Source: CAIYRG01 sp035577685 (lineage in GTDB: Bacteria > Pseudomonadota > Alphaproteobacteria > Micropepsales > Micropepsaceae). Taken from it: 6,962 nt of DNA. The translations under genes and the position numbers were made by a program. This document shows, one piece after another, positions 1 to 5,338 of this stretch (position 1 is its first letter; every line of letters starts with the position of its first letter). Under the pieces are notes generated by a model. The model saw nothing but the letters and a program-made list of their open reading frames with translations. It was not told the origin of the DNA and did no database searches. Where the stretch lies: contig DATLVC010000438.1 of assembly GCA_035577685.1 (NCBI GenBank), positions 1 to 6,962 on the forward strand. The letters are read 5' to 3'.

Positions 1-931
1 CGTGCTGGTGCTGATTTCCGGCGGCGGCTCGTCGCTTTTCACGCTGCCTGCGCCGGGCATTGCGCTTGCCGACAAACAGGCCGTCACGCGCGCGCTGCTG
101 AAATCCGGGGCGCCGATTTCCGACATCAATTGCGTGCGCAAGCATCTTTCGGCCGTGAAGGGCGGGCGGCTTGCCCTGGCGGCGCAACCGGCTGCCGTGA
201 CGAGCCTTATCATCTCCGACGTGCCGGGCGATGATCCCGCGATTGTCGCTTCCGGTCCGACCGTTCCCGATCCCACCACGCGCGAGCAGGCACTTTCGAT
301 TCTGCAAAAATACCAGATTGCGATTCCCGCCGCGGTGCGAAGCTGGCTCGACGATCCGGCATCGGAAACGCCCAAGCCTGGCGAACGTGCGTTTGCTCGG
401 GGGGAAAACCGCATTATCGCATGTGCGCGCGATGCGCTTTCCGCGGCGGCACGAAATGCCGAAGCGCAAGGAATCCCGGTTGTCGATCTCGGCGATGCCA
501 TCGAAGGCGAAGCCCGTGAGGTGGCGCGCACGCATGCGAAATTGGCGCTGGCTTACGCGCGCGAGAGGCGCCCTTGCCTGCTGATTTCCGGTGGCGAGAC
601 CACGGTGACGGTCAGGGGGGCGGGGAGGGGCGGCCGCAACAGCGAATATGCGCTCGCGCTCGCCTTGGCGCTCGACGGCGCGGCCGGAATTTGGGCGATT
701 GCCTGCGACACGGACGGAATCGACGGAACGGAGACCAATGCGGGCGCGCTGGTTGCGCCCGACACGCTGGCGCGTGGAAAAAATCAAGCGGCCGATGCCC
801 AAGCGGCGCTTTCGAACAACGATGCCTATGGATTTTTTCAGACGCTTGGCGATCTGGTCGGGACCGGCCCCACCCGCACCAATGTCAATGATTTCCGCGC
901 CATTCTCGTCCAGCCGGACAAGAAACCGTGA
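1..931 (+). CDS. Glycerate 2-kinase (DUF4147/MOFRL family), 5'-truncated
   Basis: Phosphorylates D-glycerate to 2-phosphoglycerate with ATP in the cytoplasm, feeding glyoxylate- or tartrate-derived carbon into lower glycolysis. Homologues are often misnamed hydroxypyruvate reductase (TtuD). Reading frame enters from the left edge (first full codon at 2) and ends with TGA at 929-931, giving 309 visible residues. The family is usually about 420 residues, so roughly 110 N-terminal residues are missing. Visible signatures: ISGGGSS near the left edge; a conserved block with VRKHLS then KGGRLA (visible residues 45-58); ISDVPGDDPAIVASGPT; and the C-terminal MOFRL domain with ISGGETTVTV, GRGGRNSEYAL, CDTDGIDGTETNAGA and GTGPTRTNVND. 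The GTG at 2-4 is an internal Val, not a start. The gene is followed by a strong hairpin at 939-969. Family assignment is firm; the physiological pathway is inferred, as the neighbours do not identify it. Confidence 0.92.
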   Translation, partial: VLVLISGGGSSLFTLPAPGIALADKQAVTRALLKSGAPISDINCVRKHLSAVKGGRLALAAQPAAVTSLIISDVPGDDPAIVASGPTVPDPTTREQALSILQKYQIAIPAAVRSWLDDPASETPKPGERAFARGENRIIACARDALSAAARNAEAQGIPVVDLGDAIEGEAREVARTHAKLALAYARERRPCLLISGGETTVTVRGAGRGGRNSEYALALALALDGAAGIWAIACDTDGIDGTETNAGALVAPDTLARGKNQAADAQAALSNNDAYGFFQTLGDLVGTGPTRTNVNDFRAILVQPDKKP

Positions 932-938
932 CAAACGA

Positions 939-969
939 AACCCTCATGCGGAAATGCCGCATGAGGGTT
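939..969. terminator. Perfect hairpin, probable bidirectional terminator
   Basis: A 13-bp perfect inverted repeat (AACCCTCATGCGG at 939-951 and its complement at 957-969) encloses a 5-base loop. It lies 7 bases after the glycerate kinase stop and 28 bases past the stop of the convergent TPR gene. Read on the minus strand the stem is followed by TTTCGTTTG, a broken U-tract; on the plus strand only TTGG follows. It should therefore stop the leftward TPR transcript better than the rightward one. The stem is seen directly; the termination role is inferred. Confidence 0.7.
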
Positions 970-997
970 GGAAACGCACTCGAGCGAATAGGCTGGA

Positions 998-1576
998 TTA
1001 CGACCGCATCGGCATCATCGGCATGCCCTCGGTGCTGAAGCGCTTCAGCTCGTCGGCCGCCGTGGTGAAGGTCGGATCCAGATCCAGCGCCTTCTTGTAA
1101 TCGGCATAGGCGCCGCGCGGATCGTTGAGCTTTTCCTTCGCCAGGCCGCGATTGTAATAGGCCAGATGCATCTTATCGAGACCGATGGTGATCGCCTTGT
1201 TGAGGTCGGTCAGGGCGTCCTGCGGCCGGTTCAAATTCAGCAGCGCCGCACCGCGATTGACATAGGCCTCTCCCATATTCGAAACGCGCGAGATAGCGAG
1301 ATCGGTATCCCCGAGGGCGCCGCCCCAATCATGGACCCGGAGGCGAACGACGCTCCGGTTGATATAGGTCGCCGCCCGGTCGCGCACGGACATTTCGACA
1401 TCCGACAGCGCCTTCGTGCAGATGTCGAAAGCCTGGAACGGGTCGCCGAACTCCGCTGTGGCATAGCATTTGGAGCCCGCGCCTCCTCCGAGGACGAGCA
1501 CGACGGCATTGGCCTCACCCGCAGCCGCAACCAGGCCCAAGAGAGCAAGCGCTGAAACTGCATACACAGCACGCAT
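998..1576 (-). CDS. Secreted TPR-repeat protein, 192 aa
   Basis: Predicted exported scaffold protein; function unknown. Residues 1-24 form a Sec signal peptide: Arg at 2, hydrophobic core AVSALALLGLVAAA, likely cleavage after EANA. The mature part begins with a Gly-rich stretch and a segment carrying two cysteines (C37, C53) that could form a disulfide. Three TPR-like units follow, about residues 69-101, 102-135 and 137-170; the last two have the clear pattern (A-Y-x-N-R-G then D-A-L-x-D or G-A-Y-x-D-Y, and the A-L-x-L-D-P ending). The C-terminus is Met/Pro-rich (GMPMMPM). I chose ATG at 1576 because GGAGGT (1584-1589, minus strand) lies 7 bases upstream; the in-frame ATG at 1591 overlaps that site. 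TPR proteins mediate protein-protein contacts, so a periplasmic assembly role is possible but unproven. Stop TAA at 998-1000. Confidence 0.85.
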   Translation of the reverse strand: MRAVYAVSALALLGLVAAAGEANAVVLVLGGGAGSKCYATAEFGDPFQAFDICTKALSDVEMSVRDRAATYINRSVVRLRVHDWGGALGDTDLAISRVSNMGEAYVNRGAALLNLNRPQDALTDLNKAITIGLDKMHLAYYNRGLAKEKLNDPRGAYADYKKALDLDPTFTTAADELKRFSTEGMPMMPMRS

Positions 1577-1583
1577 AGGTTCA

Positions 1584-1589
1584 ACCTCC
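1584..1589 (-). promoter_or_regulatory. Shine-Dalgarno site of the TPR gene
   Basis: GGAGGT on the minus strand, 7 bases before ATG at 1576. It overlaps an upstream in-frame ATG (1591-1589), which argues that the upstream ATG is not used and sets the start so that the signal peptide begins MRAVYAV. Confidence 0.75.
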
Positions 1590-1778
1590 ATTGCTTAAGC
1601 CGGGCTCACCTGCCCCCCAGCCTTTCAATCCAGGACGTCCCCGTCAGGGTGACGCAATTACAATTTAAGATAGCACCATTCGGGCCGCCCAGGTATCCCG
1701 CTGGACATAGGGAAGGGTGCCGCCTCCCTTGCTAACATGGCGAAGCCTAAGATTTTGTCTTGGGGTCTTTGCATTTTT

Positions 1779-1782
1779 AGGA
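1779..1782 (+). promoter_or_regulatory. Shine-Dalgarno-like AGGA of the DUF486 gene
   Basis: AGGA ends 8 bases before ATG at 1791 and is the only ribosome-site-like sequence near the possible starts. It supports ATG 1791 over the in-frame ATGs at 1737 and 1782. It overlaps a possible -10 element (1778-1783), so the two readings compete. Confidence 0.5.
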
Positions 1783-1790
1783 TGTTCATC

Positions 1791-2132
1791 ATGACGTGGC
1801 CTGCTCTCGCTCCGCTGGTTTTTCTCTCTATTTCCAATGTCTTCATGACTTTCGCCTGGTACGGACAACTGAAATTTCCAGCGACGCCGCTGTGGATCGT
1901 GGTGGTGGCGAGCTGGGGAATCGCCTTCTTCGAATATTGTTTTGCGGTCCCGGCCAACCGCATCGGGCACACCGTCTATTCGGCGGCGCAACTCAAGACC
2001 ATGCAGGAGATCATCACGCTGATCGTCTTTGCCGTGTTCTCCACCACCTATCTGAACGAGGCGCTTCGCTGGAATCACGCGGCGGCGTTTCTGTGCCTGG
2101 TGGGCGCGGGCTATTTCGCCTTCGCCAAATGA
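1791..2132 (+). CDS. DUF486 / DMT-family small membrane protein, 113 aa
   Basis: Inner-membrane protein resembling half of a drug/metabolite transporter; substrate unknown. Four hydrophobic helices are visible at about residues 5-24, 34-53, 71-88 and 96-111. Family-typical segments are SNVFMTFAWYGQLKF (15-29), SWGIAFFEYCFAVPANRIG (41-59) and the AAQLKTMQEIITL block (65-77) entering helix 3, then YLNEAL. The length fits the DUF486 family (roughly 110-120). The open frame extends upstream to ATG 1737, but family proteins start just before helix 1, and AGGA at 1779-1782 favours 1791; ATG 1782 is a second option. The four-helix size suggests it works as a dimer, as in small multidrug resistance proteins (inference). 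It ends 3 bases from the stop of the convergent lipoprotein gene, with no room for a terminator between them. Confidence 0.9.
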   Translation: MTWPALAPLVFLSISNVFMTFAWYGQLKFPATPLWIVVVASWGIAFFEYCFAVPANRIGHTVYSAAQLKTMQEIITLIVFAVFSTTYLNEALRWNHAAAFLCLVGAGYFAFAK

Positions 2133-2135
2133 TGA

Positions 2136-2579
2136 TCAGGAATTCGCCTGGAAATCCGCGACCGCATCCAACGGTACCCGGACGGACCGGCGGTTGCCCG
2201 AATAGAATATCAGCGTCATGCGCTTGGCCGCCTTGTCCCACTCCAGCTGCGGCGCCACCCCGCCCGGCTTGTGGAAGGCGTGGCCGTCGAATTCGAGCGG
2301 CAAGGGCGCCACGCTCGGCCAGGAGGCCGCAAGCCCGCTCTCCAATTTCGCGCGCAAGGCGGCCCGGTCATCGTCGCTGAGAGGAGCCGTATCGGTGATC
2401 GCATTGGGTGCGGAGACGCGCACATGGCCGCTGCCGTCGATCTGCAGCCGGGCGACAATCATGAGGCCCTGATCTTCATAGGCGCCCTCCCACTGCCCGA
2501 TGGGTGGCTGCGGGTCGGAACAGGCGGCGAGCACGATAAGACTCGCAAGAAACAGGGCGAATCGCGAAAAATGACGCAT
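2136..2579 (-). CDS. Small outer-membrane-type lipoprotein, 147 aa, unknown function
   Basis: I do not recognise the family. Residues 1-20 are a lipoprotein signal peptide: Arg/His near the N-terminus, hydrophobic core FALFLASLIV, lipobox LAAC with lipidated Cys20. Ser at +2 and no Asp suggest sorting to the outer membrane. The mature chain of about 128 residues opens with GQWEGAYEDQG followed by alternating hydrophobic strands (LMIVARLQIDGSGHVRV), the look of a small beta-rich fold with a G-x-W-x-G entry. A charged, probably helical stretch (SDDDRAALRAKLESGL) follows, then further strand-like segments with MTLIFYSG. Stop TGA at 2138-2136. ATG 2579 is chosen because everything upstream in the open frame (to 2999) is antisense to the aminotransferase. 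The ribosome site is weak (AAGG, 10 bases away). Shares a divergent spacer with the aminotransferase gene. Confidence 0.8.
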   Translation of the reverse strand: MRHFSRFALFLASLIVLAACSDPQPPIGQWEGAYEDQGLMIVARLQIDGSGHVRVSAPNAITDTAPLSDDDRAALRAKLESGLAASWPSVAPLPLEFDGHAFHKPGGVAPQLEWDKAAKRMTLIFYSGNRRSVRVPLDAVADFQANS

Positions 2580-2727
2580 ATCAGCAGCGCCTTGGCGGTC
2601 GGCCCGGATTTTCCCCCCAGAATCTTTCCGAATGGTTAGCTTAACCGTGGTTCCGGGCGCGCTTACGCGCTTGCGCCGCCTGCCTCGCATTGCTAGGTCT
2701 GCCGCCCGTTTTTGCGATGGAGTGACC
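2580..2727. promoter_or_regulatory. Divergent spacer upstream of the aminotransferase
   Basis: 148 bases separate the lipoprotein start (-) from the aminotransferase start (+). It holds an interrupted palindrome GGTTA-GCT-TAACC (2634-2646), which is operator-like, and a GC-rich hairpin GCGCG-CTTA-CGCGC (2657-2670) that extends through two G-U pairs to 2654-2673. No T-tract follows, so it is not a terminator. No convincing sigma-70 pair. Roles are inferred; only the symmetry is seen. Confidence 0.35.
2719..2722 (+). promoter_or_regulatory. Shine-Dalgarno GGAG of the aminotransferase
   Basis: GGAG ends 5 bases before ATG 2728. It sets the start at MTALPPGF and excludes the in-frame ATG at 2632, which would add 32 Arg-rich residues not expected for this family. 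Confidence 0.7.
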
Positions 2728-3945
2728 ATGACCGCCCTGCCGCCGGGCTTCCTTGCCCAGGCCCTCGGACGCATCAAACCTTCGCCCACGCTCGCGATGA
2801 CGCAGAAATCGCGCGAGCTCAAGGCGGCGGGACGCGATGTCATCGGGCTGGCTGCCGGGGAGCCGGATTTCGACACGCCGGACAACATCAAGGAGGCGGC
2901 GATTGCCGCCATCCGCCGCGGCGAAACCAAATATACCAATATCGAAGGCATCCCGGAGCTGCGCGCGGCGATCGCGAAGAAATTCAAGCGCGAGAACAAT
3001 GTCGACTACACCCCGGCGCAATGCTTCGTGTCACCGGGCGGCAAGAGCATCATCTACAACGCTATGATGGCGACGCTGAATCCGGGCGACGAAGTGATCG
3101 TGCCCGCGCCCTATTGGGTGAGCTATCCCGACATTGTGCTGCTGGCGGGCGGAACGCCGGTCGTCATCGAGACGCAACTCGAAGATGGGTTCCGGCTCAC
3201 GCCCGATGCGCTGGAACGCGCCATCACGCCCAAGACGAAATGGATCATCTTCAACCAGCCCTCCAATCCGACGGGGGCCTGCTACACCCGTGAGCAGTTG
3301 AAGGCGCTCACCGATGTGCTGGTCAGGCACCCCCATGTCTGGATTCTGACCGACGACATGTATGAGCATCTGGTCTATGGCGGATTCAAATTCCACACCG
3401 TGGTCGAGGTCGAGCCATTGCTTTACGAGCGGACGCTCACCATGAACGGCGTGTCGAAGGCCTACGCCATGACGGGCTGGCGTATCGGCTATTGCGCCGG
3501 GCCCGTGCCGCTGATCGCCGCCATGGCGAAGCTGCAATCGCAATCGGCGACCAATGCGACGTCCATTTCGCAATGGGCGAGTGTGGAGGCTTTGAACGGG
3601 CCCCAGGATTTCATTCCGAAGTTCCAGAAGATCTTCGAAGGCCGCCGCGATCTCGTGGTCTCCATGCTGAACCAGTCCTCGGGTATCGAATGCCCGGTGC
3701 CGGAAGGGGCGTTCTATGTCTACCCGTCGATCCGGAAATTGATCGGGATGAAGGCGCCCAACGGGACGACGATCCGCACCGACGAGGATTTCGCCAATTC
3801 GCTGCTGGAAAGCGAAGGGGTGGCGGTCGTGCACGGGGGGGCGTTCGGGCTTTCGCCCTTCTTCCGCATCTCCTATGCCACCAGCAACGCAGTGCTGGAG
3901 GATGCCTGCACCCGCATCCAGCGTTTTTGCGGCAATCTGCGTTAG
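2728..3945 (+). CDS. aatA: Aspartate aminotransferase (class I, Ibeta), likely also prephenate aminotransferase
   Basis: Cytoplasmic PLP enzyme that exchanges amino groups between aspartate and 2-oxoglutarate. Class Ibeta enzymes of this kind, such as Sinorhizobium meliloti AatA, also convert prephenate to arogenate. 405 residues, family-typical. Seen in order: KPSPT (17-21); GLAAGEPDFDTP (40-51); GGKSIIYNA (104-112); PAPYWVSYPD (126-135); NQPSNPTGA with N180 (176-184); TDDMYEHL with D209 and Y212 (208-215); NGVSKAYAMTGWRIGY with PLP-binding K244 and R252 (240-255); and FFRISYATSN with substrate-carboxylate R380 (378-387). By alignment from memory to Thermus AspAT, K17 corresponds to its Lys12, a substrate-side residue. 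All catalytic residues are present. Start set by GGAG at 2719-2722. No clear intrinsic terminator follows, so some read-through into the gene at 4049 is possible. Dual specificity is inferred from family. Confidence 0.95.
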   Translation: MTALPPGFLAQALGRIKPSPTLAMTQKSRELKAAGRDVIGLAAGEPDFDTPDNIKEAAIAAIRRGETKYTNIEGIPELRAAIAKKFKRENNVDYTPAQCFVSPGGKSIIYNAMMATLNPGDEVIVPAPYWVSYPDIVLLAGGTPVVIETQLEDGFRLTPDALERAITPKTKWIIFNQPSNPTGACYTREQLKALTDVLVRHPHVWILTDDMYEHLVYGGFKFHTVVEVEPLLYERTLTMNGVSKAYAMTGWRIGYCAGPVPLIAAMAKLQSQSATNATSISQWASVEALNGPQDFIPKFQKIFEGRRDLVVSMLNQSSGIECPVPEGAFYVYPSIRKLIGMKAPNGTTIRTDEDFANSLLESEGVAVVHGGAFGLSPFFRISYATSNAVLEDACTRIQRFCGNLR

Positions 3946-3955
3946 GTCAATTCCG

Positions 3956-4004
3956 GGGAGCGTTTCGGTATTAAAGTTGCGAAAGCGTCTCCCATTCGGA
4001 CGCT
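3956..4004 (+). other. Two overlapping, mutually exclusive hairpins in a spacer
   Basis: After the aminotransferase stop, GGGAGCGTTTCG (3956-3967) can pair, with two single-base bulges, with CGAAAGCGTCTCCC (3980-3993). The AGCGTC inside that second arm (3984-3989) can instead pair perfectly with GACGCT (3999-4004) across a 9-base loop. Neither has a U-tract. This could be a weak processing or stabilising 3' end, or leader structure for the membrane protein gene starting at 4049. The base pairing is seen; function is unknown. Confidence 0.3.
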
Positions 4005-4048
4005 CGCGCGTTAATATGCGTTCTCTGAGAGATTGAGATCGTCGTACC

Positions 4049-5254
4049 ATGACCGACACCACCCAAGCCGATGTCCTGGTTCCCAGTTTTGCGCCTGCCG
4101 TCAAAGCCAAAAGTCCGCCCCGCCAGGGCTATTTGTTCGGACCCTGGTTCGATTTCCTCACCCTGGGCGGCGGATCGCTCATCGTCTGCGGTCTGATCGC
4201 GCTGCTTCTGCCTAAGGGCATCCCCAGCGTGCAGCAGGCCGCGATAGTGGTCATCCTGATGACGGCGATCAATCAGCCGCATTTCGCCCATTCCTTCCAG
4301 ATGTTCTACCGGAACTACCGCCAGAAGGCGTTTGGTGCCTCCTATCCGAGCGCGCTTCGCGTCCGCTACATCATTGCCGGGCTGGTGGTGCCGACGGCGT
4401 TGATCGCATTTCTTGCCGGCACCGCTCTTGCCGGCAATGTGCGGCTGCTCGTCTACAGCGCCAATGTGATGTTCTTCCTGGTTGGCTGGCACTATGTGAA
4501 ACAGGGTTACGGCATCCTAATCGTCGATTCCGTCCAGAAACGATTGATGTTCTCCGACCGTGCGAAGACGATTTTTCGCATCAACGGCTATGCCTGCTGG
4601 ATCGTGGCCTGGGTCGGCGTCAATCACGCGCTGTCGGAGCCGAATGGCTATATCGGCCTGACCTATTTCTCGCTTCCCCTGCCTAACGCGCTCTATTACG
4701 CGACGATCACGGTTGCGGCGGCAACGACGCTGGCATCCCTTTACGAGTTCGCGCAATGCTGGCGGGAAGCCAAGGGATTACTCCCCTGGAACGGCGTGAT
4801 CGCTTATCTGACCACGCTTTATCTCTGGGTGATCTTTGTGCGGATCAACCCGCTTATGCTGGCGGTTATCCCGACCTTCCATTCGCTGCAATATCTGGCG
4901 GTGGTTTGGCGCTATCAGTTGAACGCCGGCGTTGCCGAAACAGCGGCGCCTCAGGCTGAGCCCGCGCGCCGCTCCGCGCTCGCCGCATTCCGCCCCACGG
5001 GCGTGCTTCCCCGGTTTGCCATGTTCGTGGGCGCAGGCGTCATCTTAGGTTCGCTCGGCTTCGTGATCGTGCCGCGCTTTCTAGATGCCGTCGTCCCCTA
5101 CGACAAGCATCTGTTCGGCCCCAGCCTTTTCCTGTTCGCCTTCTATATCTTCATCAATGTCCATCATTATTTCCTGGACAATGTGATGTGGCGCCGGGGA
5201 AATCCTGACGTGATGCAATATATTTTCTCCCGCCCGAGCACCGCAGCCCGTTAG
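4049..5254 (+). CDS. Polytopic membrane protein with conserved-looking histidine motifs, unknown function
   Basis: I do not recognise the family. 401 residues: a polar cytoplasm-like N-terminus (1-32), then about ten hydrophobic segments near 35-55, 62-82, 105-127, 131-158, 177-195, 214-235, 248-266, 270-289, 322-345 and 357-378, with a soluble Ala/Pro/Glu/Arg-rich loop around 293-318. Histidines sit at or near membrane boundaries in motif-like settings: NQPHFAHS (H78, H81), GWHYVKQGYG (H148), FHSLQYL (H278) and NVHHYFLDNVMWR (H372, H373, D377). Such spacing suggests metal or haem ligation, as in membrane di-iron oxygenases or desaturases or the Brp/Blh carotene dioxygenases, but none of their exact signatures is present. 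ATG 4049 lacks a good ribosome site (only GAGA-type purines at 4027-4037), and no better start exists before helix 1. The stop lies inside the terminator hairpin at 5248. Confidence 0.9.
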   Translation: MTDTTQADVLVPSFAPAVKAKSPPRQGYLFGPWFDFLTLGGGSLIVCGLIALLLPKGIPSVQQAAIVVILMTAINQPHFAHSFQMFYRNYRQKAFGASYPSALRVRYIIAGLVVPTALIAFLAGTALAGNVRLLVYSANVMFFLVGWHYVKQGYGILIVDSVQKRLMFSDRAKTIFRINGYACWIVAWVGVNHALSEPNGYIGLTYFSLPLPNALYYATITVAAATTLASLYEFAQCWREAKGLLPWNGVIAYLTTLYLWVIFVRINPLMLAVIPTFHSLQYLAVVWRYQLNAGVAETAAPQAEPARRSALAAFRPTGVLPRFAMFVGAGVILGSLGFVIVPRFLDAVVPYDKHLFGPSLFLFAFYIFINVHHYFLDNVMWRRGNPDVMQYIFSRPSTAAR

Positions 5255-5271
5255 GACGAACGGATTTTTTT
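5248..5271 (+). terminator. Intrinsic terminator overlapping the stop codon
   Basis: Stem CCGTT (5248-5252) and AACGG (5259-5263) with a 6-base loop, then A and seven Ts (5265-5271). The stem is short (5 bp) but the U-tract is strong and uninterrupted, and the position is right at the end of the membrane protein gene. The TAG stop (5252-5254) falls in the stem/loop, so a terminating ribosome would mask it; termination may depend on ribosome release. Confidence 0.6.
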
Positions 5272-5327
5272 CGACCGTCTTGCCTTCCCCCCCGAATTGG
5301 CGCGAGCATAGGCGCGTGGGGGCTTAA

Positions 5328-5333
5328 GGGAGG
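5328..5333 (+). promoter_or_regulatory. Shine-Dalgarno GGGAGG of the EF-G-like gene
   Basis: GGGAGG ends 5 bases before ATG 5339, the strongest ribosome site in the window. A C7 run (5287-5293) and a GGGGG run (5318-5322) lie upstream; the C-run could pair with either G-rich stretch. Confidence 0.75.
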
Positions 5334-5338
5334 CCAAG

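Larger units (their letters stand above)
1577..1790. promoter_or_regulatory. Divergent spacer between TPR and DUF486 genes
   Basis: 214 bases between two divergent starts, so it must hold promoters for both, though none is convincing. Two small symmetric elements sit side by side: GGACGTCC (1633-1640, perfect palindrome) and CGTCA-GGG-TGACG (1642-1654). An AT-rich patch follows at about 1655-1675. For the rightward gene the best promoter-like pair is TTGTCT (1755-1760) and TAGGAT (1778-1783), 17 bases apart, each matching 4 of 6 sigma-70 consensus bases. No RNA gene or mobile element seen. Confidence 0.35.

Noticed and set aside
1737..1790. 18-codon extension of the DUF486 protein from ATG 1737
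   Set aside because: It has no ribosome site, and family proteins begin just before the first helix; this fits ATG 1791.
1665..2078. Minus-strand frame over the DUF486 gene (137 codons)
   Set aside because: It is antisense to a recognised family and its product is charged with no motif.
2632..2727. 32-codon N-terminal extension of the aminotransferase from ATG 2632
   Set aside because: It is Arg-rich with no family counterpart, and GGAG at 2719-2722 is correctly spaced for ATG 2728.
2580..2999. N-terminal extension of the lipoprotein frame up to 2999
   Set aside because: It runs antisense through the aminotransferase start, and the signal peptide begins exactly at 2579.
3031..4110. Long minus-strand open frame (359 codons) opposite the aminotransferase
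   Set aside because: It is antisense to a gene with every catalytic motif intact. Its translation is rich in Arg, His, Asp and Gly with no domain, as expected for the shadow of a GC-rich gene.
3971..4492. Minus-strand open frame (173 codons) opposite the membrane protein gene
   Set aside because: It is antisense to predicted membrane helices; its polar Gln/Glu/Arg/Gly-rich product is the usual mirror of a hydrophobic gene.
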